Shown here: one piece after another, positions 26,901-35,215 of the stretch
Numbering within the stretch: the stretch's first letter is position 1
How the letters are laid out: each line of letters opens with the position of its first letter
Source: Gammaproteobacteria bacterium
GTDB taxonomy: Bacteria > Pseudomonadota > Gammaproteobacteria > Pseudomonadales > Azotimanducaceae_A
Direction of reading: 5' to 3'
DNA length: 64,000 nucleotides
Assembly: GCA_012960755.1 (NCBI GenBank)
Contig: DUAT01000094.1
Coordinates: 1-64,000, forward strand
Translations under genes and position numbers: made by a program
The notes under the pieces: model-generated
Seen by the model: only the letters and a program-made list of their open reading frames with translations
Told to the model about the DNA's origin: nothing
Databases searched by the model: none

Positions 26901-28457
26901 AATCCTACGACCGGTATCTTGCCAGTACTTGTCTCGCAGCAATCGCTTCAGCAGTTTCCCGGTTGGATATCGTGGCATTGCATCGACAAAGTCTATGGAT
27001 CTTGGCGCTTTAAAATTAGCCAGATTCTGTTTGCAATGGCTGATCAGTTCTTCTGCCAGTTCTGCACTGCCACTGATGCCATCAATGAGTTCCACGGCAC
27101 CTTTGACTTCTTCACCAAATTCTTCGTTGGGAATACCAAAAACAGCCGCATCGATTATTTTTGGATGATTGATCAAAACTGCTTCGATTTCTGCGGGATA
27201 TATATTCACACCCCCTGAGATGATCATATCTATCTTTCGGTCGCTCATGTACAAATAACCTTCTTCGTCCAGGTATCCGATGTCCCCGAAGGTAAAGACG
27301 CCTGGCTCAAGGTGAGCGCTGGATGTTTTATCAGGATCGTTGTGGTATTCGAAATCGCTACCCATAAGGTTCTTCACGTACAGGGTGCCAGACTCGCCGG
27401 TTTTTGCTTCTGACCCATCTTCCTTGATGACTAACACTTGCATAATGGCGACGGGTTTACCCAGCGTGCCTGGTTTATCGAGCCATTCCCGGGAGTTAAC
27501 CGTGGTGACAATAGATCCTTCTGTTGAACCATAATATTCTGAAATTTTTGGCCCCCACCACTCAATCATGCTGCGTTTCACATCGGGAGGACAAGGCGCC
27601 GCTCCGTGCCAGACGATCTCGAGGCTGTCGCCTCTGAAATCCGCTTTGCCAGCCTCGTCCAGACGCAACATGCGAATAAACTGGGTTGGTACCAGGTGAA
27701 TATTGGTAATCTGGTGGGCGTCTATCAGATCCAGTGTCTCTTTGGCATCGTATTTGTGACGCATCACGACACTACTACCCGCGATCAGCGGTAAAAATGA
27801 AAATGCCCATTGAGCTGAGTGATAAACAGGTCCCACCAGGAGGGTTGTTCCGCCGTTAGGCATACTCAGCATGCCCGACAACCCTTCGCCAATCATTTTC
27901 ATCGTCTCAATCGGTGCGCCGGTTTGGGACATGCCACTCTTGACACCCTTTGGCTTTCCGGTTGTACCAGAAGTGTAAAACATAGGTCCACCCAGACTTT
28001 GATTATCTGGCTCGGTTTCGCTCTGTCCTTTGAGAAACTCATCGTATTGATCAAATCCGGCGACAGCCTCACCAAACATCAGGCAGGAGGTCAGTTCGGG
28101 ACTATCTTGATGCATCACTGAGGCCAGACCCAATTCCAAGAATCGCTGGTCTACCAGTAGTGCTTTTGACGCGGAGTCTCTCAAAACATAGGCAACTTCG
28201 GCAGATACCAGGTGCCAGTTAATCGGTACGAGTAACCAACCTGCATGAGTAGCCGCAGCGTAGGCTTCAAAATACTCTCTTCGATTGCCACTGAGCACAG
28301 AGATAGTGTCACCGGTTTGCAATCCGGCAGCCCTTAAAGCGTGTATCAACTGGTTCACACGACCATTGAAATCCTGCCAACTGGTACTGCCAAACTCATC
28401 AGTGAGTGCAGCTTGATCAGGTTTTACATCAGCATGGGGTTGTATCAAGGTGGCCAT
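26898..28457 (-). CDS. Acyl-CoA synthetase (AMP-forming)
   Basis: A 519-residue member of the ANL superfamily that activates a carboxylic acid to acyl-AMP and then acyl-CoA. The P-loop-like motif is FYTSGTTGKPKGVKS, the adenine-binding motif EYYGSTEG, the hinge region YMSDRKIDMIISGGVNIYP and the C-terminal lysine is in PRYPTGKLLKR. Start set at ATG 28457 (MATLIQPHADVKPDQ), where family members usually begin; a TTG at 28493 extends it by 12 residues without a ribosome site. It is divergent from a thioesterase gene. The acid is unknown, medium-chain or aromatic acids being common. Confidence 0.9.
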   Translation of the reverse strand: MATLIQPHADVKPDQAALTDEFGSTSWQDFNGRVNQLIHALRAAGLQTGDTISVLSGNRREYFEAYAAATHAGWLLVPINWHLVSAEVAYVLRDSASKALLVDQRFLELGLASVMHQDSPELTSCLMFGEAVAGFDQYDEFLKGQSETEPDNQSLGGPMFYTSGTTGKPKGVKSGMSQTGAPIETMKMIGEGLSGMLSMPNGGTTLLVGPVYHSAQWAFSFLPLIAGSSVVMRHKYDAKETLDLIDAHQITNIHLVPTQFIRMLRLDEAGKADFRGDSLEIVWHGAAPCPPDVKRSMIEWWGPKISEYYGSTEGSIVTTVNSREWLDKPGTLGKPVAIMQVLVIKEDGSEAKTGESGTLYVKNLMGSDFEYHNDPDKTSSAHLEPGVFTFGDIGYLDEEGYLYMSDRKIDMIISGGVNIYPAEIEAVLINHPKIIDAAVFGIPNEEFGEEVKGAVELIDGISGSAELAEELISHCKQNLANFKAPRSIDFVDAMPRYPTGKLLKRLLRDKYWQDTGRRI

Positions 28458-28616
28458 CGGCTTTGTTTCCACGGTTAATTCGTAATCGGACAATATAGCA
28501 AAACTTTGCTATGGCAAAACGATTAGGCTTTAGCATATGACGAACCATCATGAATTGCTTGATTTGGCATATCCGTTGGGTTTAGTGTCGAGGCAACAAA
28601 GTCATGGATATGAAAT

Positions 28617-29030
28617 ATGGAATTCAATGAGAAAGTCGCCAACTCGTTTATGCGTGATCCCAAAGATGGGTTACCGGCGATGTTAGGGTTTAAAATTACG
28701 GGCGCGTCTCCGGGGAAAATGACGGCGTGTTTTGATGTCAAGGAAGAATTGATTACGCAATTCGGCAGCATGCACGGCGGCGTCTTGTCTGCGTTCTGTG
28801 ACCATTTGCTGGGTTGTGTTTGCTACCCAGCGATGAAACGTGGTCAATGGGCAGCCACGACCGAGTTCAAGATAAATCTGACCCGCCCGGTTTCAGGTGG
28901 TCGGGTTGAAGGCAACGCAGAAATTATTAACCTGGGCAGGACCCAGGCGGTTGTACGCATCGATGTGTATAACAATGAAAAGCTGGCAGCAACCGCCCAG
29001 GGAACAGTAACGATTCGAGATCCACAATAA
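28617..29030 (+). CDS. PaaI-type hotdog thioesterase
   Basis: A 137-residue single hotdog-fold protein. TQFGSMHGGVLSAFCDHLLG is the PaaI/YbgC-like HGG motif at the substrate pocket, and the C-terminal strands (TEFKINLTRPVSGG, AVVRIDVYNNEKLAATAQG) are standard. Members hydrolyse acyl-CoA thioesters. Its place divergent to the acyl-CoA synthetase suggests that it works on related acyl-CoAs. Followed one base later by a family 3 hairpin. Confidence 0.87.
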   Translation: MEFNEKVANSFMRDPKDGLPAMLGFKITGASPGKMTACFDVKEELITQFGSMHGGVLSAFCDHLLGCVCYPAMKRGQWAATTEFKINLTRPVSGGRVEGNAEIINLGRTQAVVRIDVYNNEKLAATAQGTVTIRDPQ

Positions 29031-29066
29031 CTAGGGGAGTGCCATCTATATAGGACACTCCACTAG
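29031..29066. repeat. Family 3 repeat hairpin
   Basis: CTAGGGGAGTGCC and GGACACTCCACTAG form a 36-base imperfect palindrome with a TATA-rich centre. The right half matches the terminus of the complete element at 22216-22389. It starts right after the thioesterase stop codon and could serve as its terminator. Confidence 0.65.
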
Positions 29067-29114
29067 TGAACAGGAACACAGTATCCAGCTAAACAAACCA
29101 GAAGGAGAGAAGAC

Positions 29115-29501
29115 ATGGGATTCAAAGGTGTAGACCACATAGTTATTCGGGTAAAAGATATTGACGCCGGTATCGCGACCTGGCGGGATAAGTTCGGAAT
29201 GGAACTGGAAAGAACGGCAGAATCTGATGCCCTTGGTATCAAGCAGGCATTCTTTCAACTGGACAATGGCGGGTTTATTGAAATAGTTGCCCCAACTTCC
29301 GCTGAGTCGGCCGTGGGTCGTGCCATTGAGTCACGTGGTGAAGGCATGCACACCATGGCACTCGAAGTTGATGACATTGATGAAACGGTTAAACACCTGG
29401 AGGAAAGTGGCGTGCAACTCATTGGTGTGGGTGGGCCCCAGGTATTTATCCATCCTAAATCTGCCAATGGCATACTGGTACAGTTATCACCGAAGCGCTG
29501 A
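29115..29501 (+). CDS. VOC family protein (methylmalonyl-CoA epimerase-like)
   Basis: A 128-residue vicinal-oxygen-chelate protein made of two beta-alpha-beta3 units: VDHIVIRVKDIDAGIATW and MHTMALEVDDIDETVKHLEE. The metal-type residues are H8 in DHIVI, E in GFIEIVAP, H in MHTMAL, and, at the place usually filled by glutamate, Q in ILVQLS. Epimerases and lyases of this family need all four ligands, so metal binding here may differ. GGAG precedes the ATG. It lies before a serine-hydrolase homologue and not far from the acyl-CoA carboxylase, which would fit propionyl/methylmalonyl metabolism, though this is loose. Confidence 0.8.
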   Translation: MGFKGVDHIVIRVKDIDAGIATWRDKFGMELERTAESDALGIKQAFFQLDNGGFIEIVAPTSAESAVGRAIESRGEGMHTMALEVDDIDETVKHLEESGVQLIGVGGPQVFIHPKSANGILVQLSPKR

Positions 29502-29543
29502 TTAACGACATCCATCGTTAGCTGTCTCGGCCAGCCACAGTTG

Positions 29544-30467
29544 ATGGAGCACATTGATCCCGAATCCGTTGGCTGGGATTCGTCCGGGCTGGCACTGGCG
29601 GTTGAATTCGCCGAAAGCTGCCAGGCAGCGCAGTTGGTGGTTTGCCACCGGCAAGGAATACTCGCGCAAGCCGTGTTTGACCCTGACCCGGTGGATGTGT
29701 ATGCGGTGCAAAAGGGTTTACTTTACGTTTTAGTCGCCATTGCCGAAGAAAAATACCTGCTGGAAATATCCGATCCTGTTAACCATCATCTTGACCCGGA
29801 GTGGACCAACCTGTCGCCCTGGGACGAGGCCAGCCTGACGATAGAAACCCTGTTGTCGATGACCACGGGTATGGATGATGAATTAAACGCTCTGGGGATC
29901 GTCGGTGAAACCTGGCGCTATAACAATACAGCCTACAACTACCTTAAAAAAATCCTATCCATACAGTCCGGGCTGGATTTGAATGAACTAACCCGAACAT
30001 GGCTGCTGGAGCCCCTGGGTATGAGTGAGACCCGTTGGGTTGAACGAAATGCCCGATTACCTGACGGAACACCATTTACCGGGTTGTCCTCGACGGCGGC
30101 TGATCTAACCAGACTCGGATTGATGGTGCTGAAAGATGGCGATGGAATCATCCCGAAGTACTATCTTGACCAGATGTCCCGGCCAGGCTCAAAAGAAAAC
30201 CCGGCCTGGGGTTTGTGTTGGTGGAACAACCACCAGGAATTTTTCAAGGTACCCATGAGAGAAGAAAAGACACATTCCGGTGCCCTTATCCCGGACGCCC
30301 CTGCTGACTTAATCGCGGCACGGGGAGCGCAGGAAAATTATCTTTACGTTGTACCTGGTCTTGATCTCGTGGTCGCTAAAACAACGCGTGTTTCGGGTGA
30401 AGGACAAAGACCGCCACGCTTTGAACGCGAGTTCTGGTCACTGCTGATGCGCGCCAGGCTTGCTTAA
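29544..30467 (+). CDS. Class C beta-lactamase-like serine hydrolase homologue, catalytic Ser replaced
   Basis: A 307-residue protein of the beta-lactamase/DD-peptidase-like (class C) serine hydrolase superfamily. LTIETLLSMTTGMDDE, YNNTAYNYLKKIL (the Y-x-N motif) and LEPLGMSETRW are the usual marks. The S-x-x-K motif reads VYAVQKG, with Ala (codon GCG) where the nucleophilic serine belongs, so ordinary acyl-enzyme catalysis should be lost. The frame is otherwise intact. The ATG at 29544 is preferred over the TTG at 29541. It converges with the lpxR-like gene. It may be a recent loss of function or a non-catalytic binding protein. Confidence 0.8.
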   Translation: MEHIDPESVGWDSSGLALAVEFAESCQAAQLVVCHRQGILAQAVFDPDPVDVYAVQKGLLYVLVAIAEEKYLLEISDPVNHHLDPEWTNLSPWDEASLTIETLLSMTTGMDDELNALGIVGETWRYNNTAYNYLKKILSIQSGLDLNELTRTWLLEPLGMSETRWVERNARLPDGTPFTGLSSTAADLTRLGLMVLKDGDGIIPKYYLDQMSRPGSKENPAWGLCWWNNHQEFFKVPMREEKTHSGALIPDAPADLIAARGAQENYLYVVPGLDLVVAKTTRVSGEGQRPPRFEREFWSLLMRARLA

Positions 30468-30471
30468 AAGA

Positions 30472-31533
30472 CTACCATACCCTTATGATCGTTAAACCAC
30501 CCCATACCTGTCTAACGGATTGTTCAGCTTCAAACTCCCGGGTCCGCCCCCTGACGACGAAACTTGCCTGCCAGCCGTTTGAAAAAGCCGCTCCGGCACC
30601 AATCCAGGCTTCCCCAATCAGCGGGTTAAGATCCGAATAGGCGTAGGTCACCTCACTGTGCCTGAATTGGCCCTGGAGCAATACGTTGTAAATCCGCAGG
30701 CGTGCATTCACACCGGCGAGAAAAAACATTTCACTATCCCGCTTTCCTTCGTGGGTAATCAATGGGGCGTAGGCGGCTGTAAAATAGTCTGATGGATCCG
30801 GTAATGAATACCAGCCGAGGGCATGGATTTTCCCAATGCGCAACGACAACCCGGCATTAATGTCGGTGGTGTAACCTGCGTTCCCCTCCAGAGTTGTGCT
30901 GATATCATAGGCCGTAAAGGCCTTGTTGTAATTCGATTTCAGAAAGCGGGTCTTAGACAGGCTATAACGAAAGGTGGGTTCCCCGCCATCAGAAATCTGG
31001 TTGTCCCAACCGTTGGCTTCCTCTACGTCGATCAGGCTGTGCAGACCGGACTGAATCATTTTGGCGGTGTTGGTTCCGAACAGGCCCAGTAGCAGCATCG
31101 ATCGAGATACACTGTTTTTGTCTTCGGACAACCACTGTCTGGAGTTTGCCAGGAAAATCAGATTGGAATAGGGATGATCATCGAAGATGGGTTCTTTCTT
31201 ACTGATGCGCTCAGGGGTAAAGACCACTAAACCGAACTGCATGCTATGTCGAGTGTTCGTAAATGTGTTGTCGCCGATGTTAAACAGGCTATCGAAACGT
31301 CCCAGCCAGCCGTCTAACGAGAAAACCCGCTCCGCGGCACGTCTGCCTGATTGTGCAAAGGTGATACCACCTGTGTAATTACGATCCCTGACGGTAGATA
31401 CCAGCGCATCGTTGTCCGTTCGCAGTTGCCAGTCGCTGGCATAAGCTTCGAGCTCGCTTTTTGAAAAACATAAGGGAATCTGAAAAGAGCAACAAAGGAA
31501 GACTGTTAGTGAGGTGCGTAGTGGGTTCAGCAT
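30472..31533 (-). CDS. LpxR-like lipid A deacylase family protein (DUF2219)
   Basis: A 353-residue outer-membrane protein with a signal peptide (about 1-24). TDNDALVSTVRDRNYTGG holds the Asn/Asp pair (N41, D42) and Tyr-Thr of LpxR, and SLIDVEEANGWDNQ preceded by His matches the block around the LpxR catalytic histidine and glutamate. LpxR removes the 3'-acyloxyacyl chain of lipid A in a calcium-dependent way. The rest shows alternating barrel strands ending in the aromatic IIRVW. Enzymatic activity is inferred. Confidence 0.82.
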   Translation of the reverse strand: MLNPLRTSLTVFLCCSFQIPLCFSKSELEAYASDWQLRTDNDALVSTVRDRNYTGGITFAQSGRRAAERVFSLDGWLGRFDSLFNIGDNTFTNTRHSMQFGLVVFTPERISKKEPIFDDHPYSNLIFLANSRQWLSEDKNSVSRSMLLLGLFGTNTAKMIQSGLHSLIDVEEANGWDNQISDGGEPTFRYSLSKTRFLKSNYNKAFTAYDISTTLEGNAGYTTDINAGLSLRIGKIHALGWYSLPDPSDYFTAAYAPLITHEGKRDSEMFFLAGVNARLRIYNVLLQGQFRHSEVTYAYSDLNPLIGEAWIGAGAAFSNGWQASFVVRGRTREFEAEQSVRQVWGGLTIIRVW

Positions 31534-31841
31534 GAATTCTAGCTGGGATTCTTGTTAGCAGTGGACATTCTATCGGCATCGGACATTCAATCGCTAATGT
31601 TTTCCCGTGAGCGGTAGCTCCTATACTTCTCACGAGTAGCAACACCCCATAGACAACCTGTATGCTTTGGCAAAGTCTAGCAGGCTGCTGAAAAATCCCC
31701 TGTTAGCACAATGCGGCGTTGAAAATTGCTTCAAGATGCTCATTTACGGCGTGTAAACTCCGCTCTTTCAGCAAATTTCGCCTTGCCTTGCATCTAACAG
31801 GGACTTTTCAGCAGCCTGCTAGGATTCGACGGGAGAAAATT
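31534..31841. other. Intergenic region upstream of the carboxylase, mostly a repeat element
   Basis: Between the divergent lpxR-like and carboxylase genes there is no supported gene. The right half is a complete family 2 inverted-repeat element (31677-31822). The carboxylase frame remains open through it, but the encoded extension resembles nothing and comes from the repeat. Confidence 0.65.
31677..31822. repeat. Inverted-repeat element family 2, complete copy (146 bp)
   Basis: CTAGCAGGCTGCTGAAAA (31677-31694) and TTTTCAGCAGCCTGCTAG (31805-31822) are perfect 18-base terminal inverted repeats. The interior (with GTGTAAACTCCGCTCTTTCA) is shared with 57257-57411. It ends 19 bases before the GTG of the carboxylase gene, so promoter or leader sequences of that gene may lie in it. 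Confidence 0.85.
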
Positions 31842-34800
31842 GTGGTTGAAAAATTACTGATCGCGAATCGGGGCGAAATTGCTATCCGTATCATGCGAAG
31901 TGCAGCGAACCTTGGTATTCGAACGGTGAGTATCTACTCAAGTGATGACAGTGATTCATTGCATGCATACCGTGCCGATGAATCCATTGCATTGGACGGG
32001 ACTGGTGCAGCGGCTTATCTGGACGTTGATAACATCGTCGCGATTGCCAGGGAAAACAACTGCGATGCCATCCACCCGGGCTATGGATTTCTCAGTGAAA
32101 ATGCACGCTTCGCATTGGCCTGTGAAGAACAAGGTATCAAGTTTGTAGGCCCGTCAGCGGAAACCCTGGCATTATTTGGTGACAAGGCGGAGGCCAGGAA
32201 GTTTGCCATCGACCATGGTATCCCCGTGCTGTCGGGAACCGATGAACCCACCAGCCTGGATGAAGCGCGCGATTTTTTCCAAAGCCTGGATTCTCGAGCC
32301 ATGATGATTAAAGCCATCGCCGGTGGTGGTGGCCGGGGTGTACGCATTGTTTCCGATATCCTTGAGCTTGAATCGGCTTACTCCCAAAGCGCACGCGAAG
32401 CCAACAGTGCGTTTGGCAATGACGCGCTGTACGTCGAAGAGTACATGTCCCGGGCCCGCCATATTGAGGTGCAAATATTTGGCGATCAGTCTGGAGAAGT
32501 TGTCGATCTTGGTGAGCGGGATTGCTCGCTCCAAAGACGGCATCAAAAAATTATTGAGATTGCCCCGGCGCCTTTTCTGAACCCTGATCTCAGGAAAAAG
32601 ATCATAGATGCGGCAACAACTCTCGCCCGGTCGGCCAGATACTCAAGTGCCGGAACCGTTGAATTTCTCGTGGATACCAGCAGTGGACGATTTGTGTTTA
32701 TCGAGGTCAATGCCCGGTTGCAGGTTGAACACACGATCACTGAAGAGATTTTTAAAGTAGACCTGGTAGAAGCCCAGTTACGCGTCGCAAACGGTGAAGC
32801 TCTAGCTGATATTGGGCTGCAGGGGATTTCCGCCAGGGGGATCGCCATCCAGCTGCGGATTAATATGGAAACTATGCAGGCTGATGGCACCACGAGGCCC
32901 AGCGGCGGAACATTACGCGCTTTTAATCCCCCCAGCGGTCCGGGTATCCGGTTGGATACGTATGCCTATACGAATTACACGACCAATCCCCGATTTGATT
33001 CCCTGTTGGCAAAACTGATCGTTCATCACAGTCAGGATGATTATCGCGGTGCGCTGGTGAACGCCTACCGAACCTTATGTGAGTTTCAAATTGAAGGCGT
33101 TGCGACAAATATATCGTTTTTACAGAGCATACTGGTTGACGACCGTGTCGCCGAAGTGGATTTTTACACCCGGTTTATAGATGACAATGTCGGTAGGCTC
33201 TTGAGCGACAGCTCTCACCAACAACATTACCGTGTCTCGAATGAGGTTGTTACGGCCAGGCAGGCTGGAGCAACCGTCGACAATAGTGATCCGCTGGCCG
33301 TATTGGAATTCGGGCTGCAGAAAGACCGGGCATTGAACGTTGAAGTGGAAGCGCTGGACGATTCGTGGGTTCTTTCACCGATGCAGGGCACCATTATTGA
33401 AGTGTTAGTTGCCACAGGAGATGAGGTGAGTACCGGTGAAACCCTGGTGGTTATGGACTCAATGAAAATGGAACATGAAATCAATGCGCACTATAGCGGT
33501 GTTGTGGATTCGGTGAGTGCCGTTGTCGGCGATACTCTTTATGAACGCCAACCGATGCTTTCCCTGATCGCGAAGGAAGTGGAGAAGGCCGGAGCCGATG
33601 ACGAAGAGGATATCGATCTGGATTATATCCGTCCGGATCTGGAAGAGGTTGTCAACCGTCGAGCGACAACCATTGATGCGAATCGGCCCCAGGCTGTCGC
33701 AAGACGCCGCAAAACAGGGCAGAGAACGGCGAGGGAGAATATTGAACATCTCTGTGATGACAACACCTTTGTCGAGTATGGTCAGCTCGTACTGGCTGCC
33801 CAGCGGCGCCGCAGAAGCGTCGAGGAACTGATTGAAAAGAGTCCCGCCGACGGCATGATTACCGGGGTGGGTGCCATTAATGGTGATCTGTTCGATGAGC
33901 CTGACAATCGTTGTGTGGTGATGTCTTATGACTACACGGTATTTGCTGGCACCCAGGGCGGGCAAAACCATCGCAAGACTGACCGGATGATTGGCGTTGC
34001 GGAAAATGGTCGTATGCCAATGGTGTTATTCGCCGAAGGTGGCGGCGGCAGGCCCGGCGATACAGATGGCCTCGGTGGTGAAGGGACGACAACATTTGCC
34101 CGGTTTGCTCAGTTGAGCGCCCTCGTACCCATGGTGGGGATTACGTCGGGACGCTGTTTTGCAGGCAATGCGTCCCTGCTCGGATGCTGCGACGTCATTA
34201 TTGCGACAGAGGATTCCAATATTGGTATGGGTGGTCCAGCCATGATTGAGGGTGGGGGTCTGGGTATTTTCACGCCTGAAGAAATTGGACCCATGTCGGT
34301 GCAGGTCAAGAGTGGCGTGGTTGATCTGCTCGTCAAGGATGAAGCAGATGCAGTATTGACTGCCAAAAAGTACCTGTCCTATTTCCAGGGCAAGATAAAA
34401 CGGTGGCAGGTACCGGACCAGCGATTGATGCGTCGTATTGTTCCTGAAAATCGTTTACGTGCATACGACGTCCGCGCCGTCATCAAAACGCTGGCAGATA
34501 AAGATTCAGTTTTGGATCTGCGTCCCGGTTTTGGTATTGGCAGTATCACGTCGTTGATTCGGGTGGAAGGAATGCCAATTGGAGTGATTGCCAATAACCC
34601 TTCCCATCTCGGAGGGGCGATTGATTCTGACGGGGCAGATAAGGCGGCGAGGTTTATGCAACTTATGGATGCTTTTGATATCCCTATTCTTTATCTCTGT
34701 GATACGCCAGGCATCATGGTTGGGCCGGAGATTGAGAAAACGGCGCTGGTGCGGCACTCCAGCCGAATGTTCTTAACGGGTGCTAACCTGTCCGTGCCAT

Positions 34801-35177
34801 TTTTCACTATCGTGTTAAGGAAAGCGTATGGTTTAGGAGCCATTGCCATGGCAGGTGGATCATATAAAACACCCTTCTTTACGGTCTCGTGGCCCACAGG
34901 AGAGTACGGCGGCATGGGTCTCGAGGGCAGTGTCAAGCTGGGTTATCGAGCAGAACTTGCGGCAGTTGAAGATTCAGAAGATCGAAAGAAGATGTATGAA
35001 GATATGGTTGCCCGCGCCTATGAGCGGGGTAAAGCGCTGAACTACGCCTCTCTCTTTAGTGTTGATGACACGATCGACCCTGCTGATTCCAGGTTCTGGG
35101 TTGCGAATCTGATGAAATCGGTCAGAAGACATAATCTGAGGGACGGAAAAAAACGCCCTGCCATTGATGCCTGGTAA
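31842..35177 (+). CDS. Single-chain biotin-dependent acyl-CoA carboxylase (BC-BCCP-CT)
   Basis: A 1111-residue enzyme with all catalytic parts on one chain. Biotin carboxylase about 1-450 (LLIANRGEIAIRIMRSA, KAIAGGGGRGVRIV, EVNARLQVEHTITEE). A biotinyl domain with the SMKM motif (biotinylated K542), shifted from the usual AMKM to DSMKM. Carboxyltransferase about 620-1111 (ARENIEHLCDD, GGGGRPGDTDG, YLCDTPGIMVGPE, ARAYERGKALNYAS). Such single-chain enzymes are known as long-chain acyl-CoA carboxylases; acetyl- or propionyl-CoA are also possible. Start at GTG 31842 with GGGAG upstream and the family-typical N-terminus; the longer frame to 31719 runs through a repeat. Confidence 0.9.
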   Translation: MVEKLLIANRGEIAIRIMRSAANLGIRTVSIYSSDDSDSLHAYRADESIALDGTGAAAYLDVDNIVAIARENNCDAIHPGYGFLSENARFALACEEQGIKFVGPSAETLALFGDKAEARKFAIDHGIPVLSGTDEPTSLDEARDFFQSLDSRAMMIKAIAGGGGRGVRIVSDILELESAYSQSAREANSAFGNDALYVEEYMSRARHIEVQIFGDQSGEVVDLGERDCSLQRRHQKIIEIAPAPFLNPDLRKKIIDAATTLARSARYSSAGTVEFLVDTSSGRFVFIEVNARLQVEHTITEEIFKVDLVEAQLRVANGEALADIGLQGISARGIAIQLRINMETMQADGTTRPSGGTLRAFNPPSGPGIRLDTYAYTNYTTNPRFDSLLAKLIVHHSQDDYRGALVNAYRTLCEFQIEGVATNISFLQSILVDDRVAEVDFYTRFIDDNVGRLLSDSSHQQHYRVSNEVVTARQAGATVDNSDPLAVLEFGLQKDRALNVEVEALDDSWVLSPMQGTIIEVLVATGDEVSTGETLVVMDSMKMEHEINAHYSGVVDSVSAVVGDTLYERQPMLSLIAKEVEKAGADDEEDIDLDYIRPDLEEVVNRRATTIDANRPQAVARRRKTGQRTARENIEHLCDDNTFVEYGQLVLAAQRRRRSVEELIEKSPADGMITGVGAINGDLFDEPDNRCVVMSYDYTVFAGTQGGQNHRKTDRMIGVAENGRMPMVLFAEGGGGRPGDTDGLGGEGTTTFARFAQLSALVPMVGITSGRCFAGNASLLGCCDVIIATEDSNIGMGGPAMIEGGGLGIFTPEEIGPMSVQVKSGVVDLLVKDEADAVLTAKKYLSYFQGKIKRWQVPDQRLMRRIVPENRLRAYDVRAVIKTLADKDSVLDLRPGFGIGSITSLIRVEGMPIGVIANNPSHLGGAIDSDGADKAARFMQLMDAFDIPILYLCDTPGIMVGPEIEKTALVRHSSRMFLTGANLSVPFFTIVLRKAYGLGAIAMAGGSYKTPFFTVSWPTGEYGGMGLEGSVKLGYRAELAAVEDSEDRKKMYEDMVARAYERGKALNYASLFSVDDTIDPADSRFWVANLMKSVRRHNLRDGKKRPAIDAW

Positions 35178-35215
35178 GGGAATTGGCACAGGCTATTTTT
35201 GAGATACTCGATCTG

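Noticed and set aside
31719..31841. Upstream extension of the carboxylase frame (41 extra residues)
   Set aside because: It is translated from the family 2 repeat, has no family similarity, and the GTG at 31842 has a ribosome site and gives the normal N-terminus.
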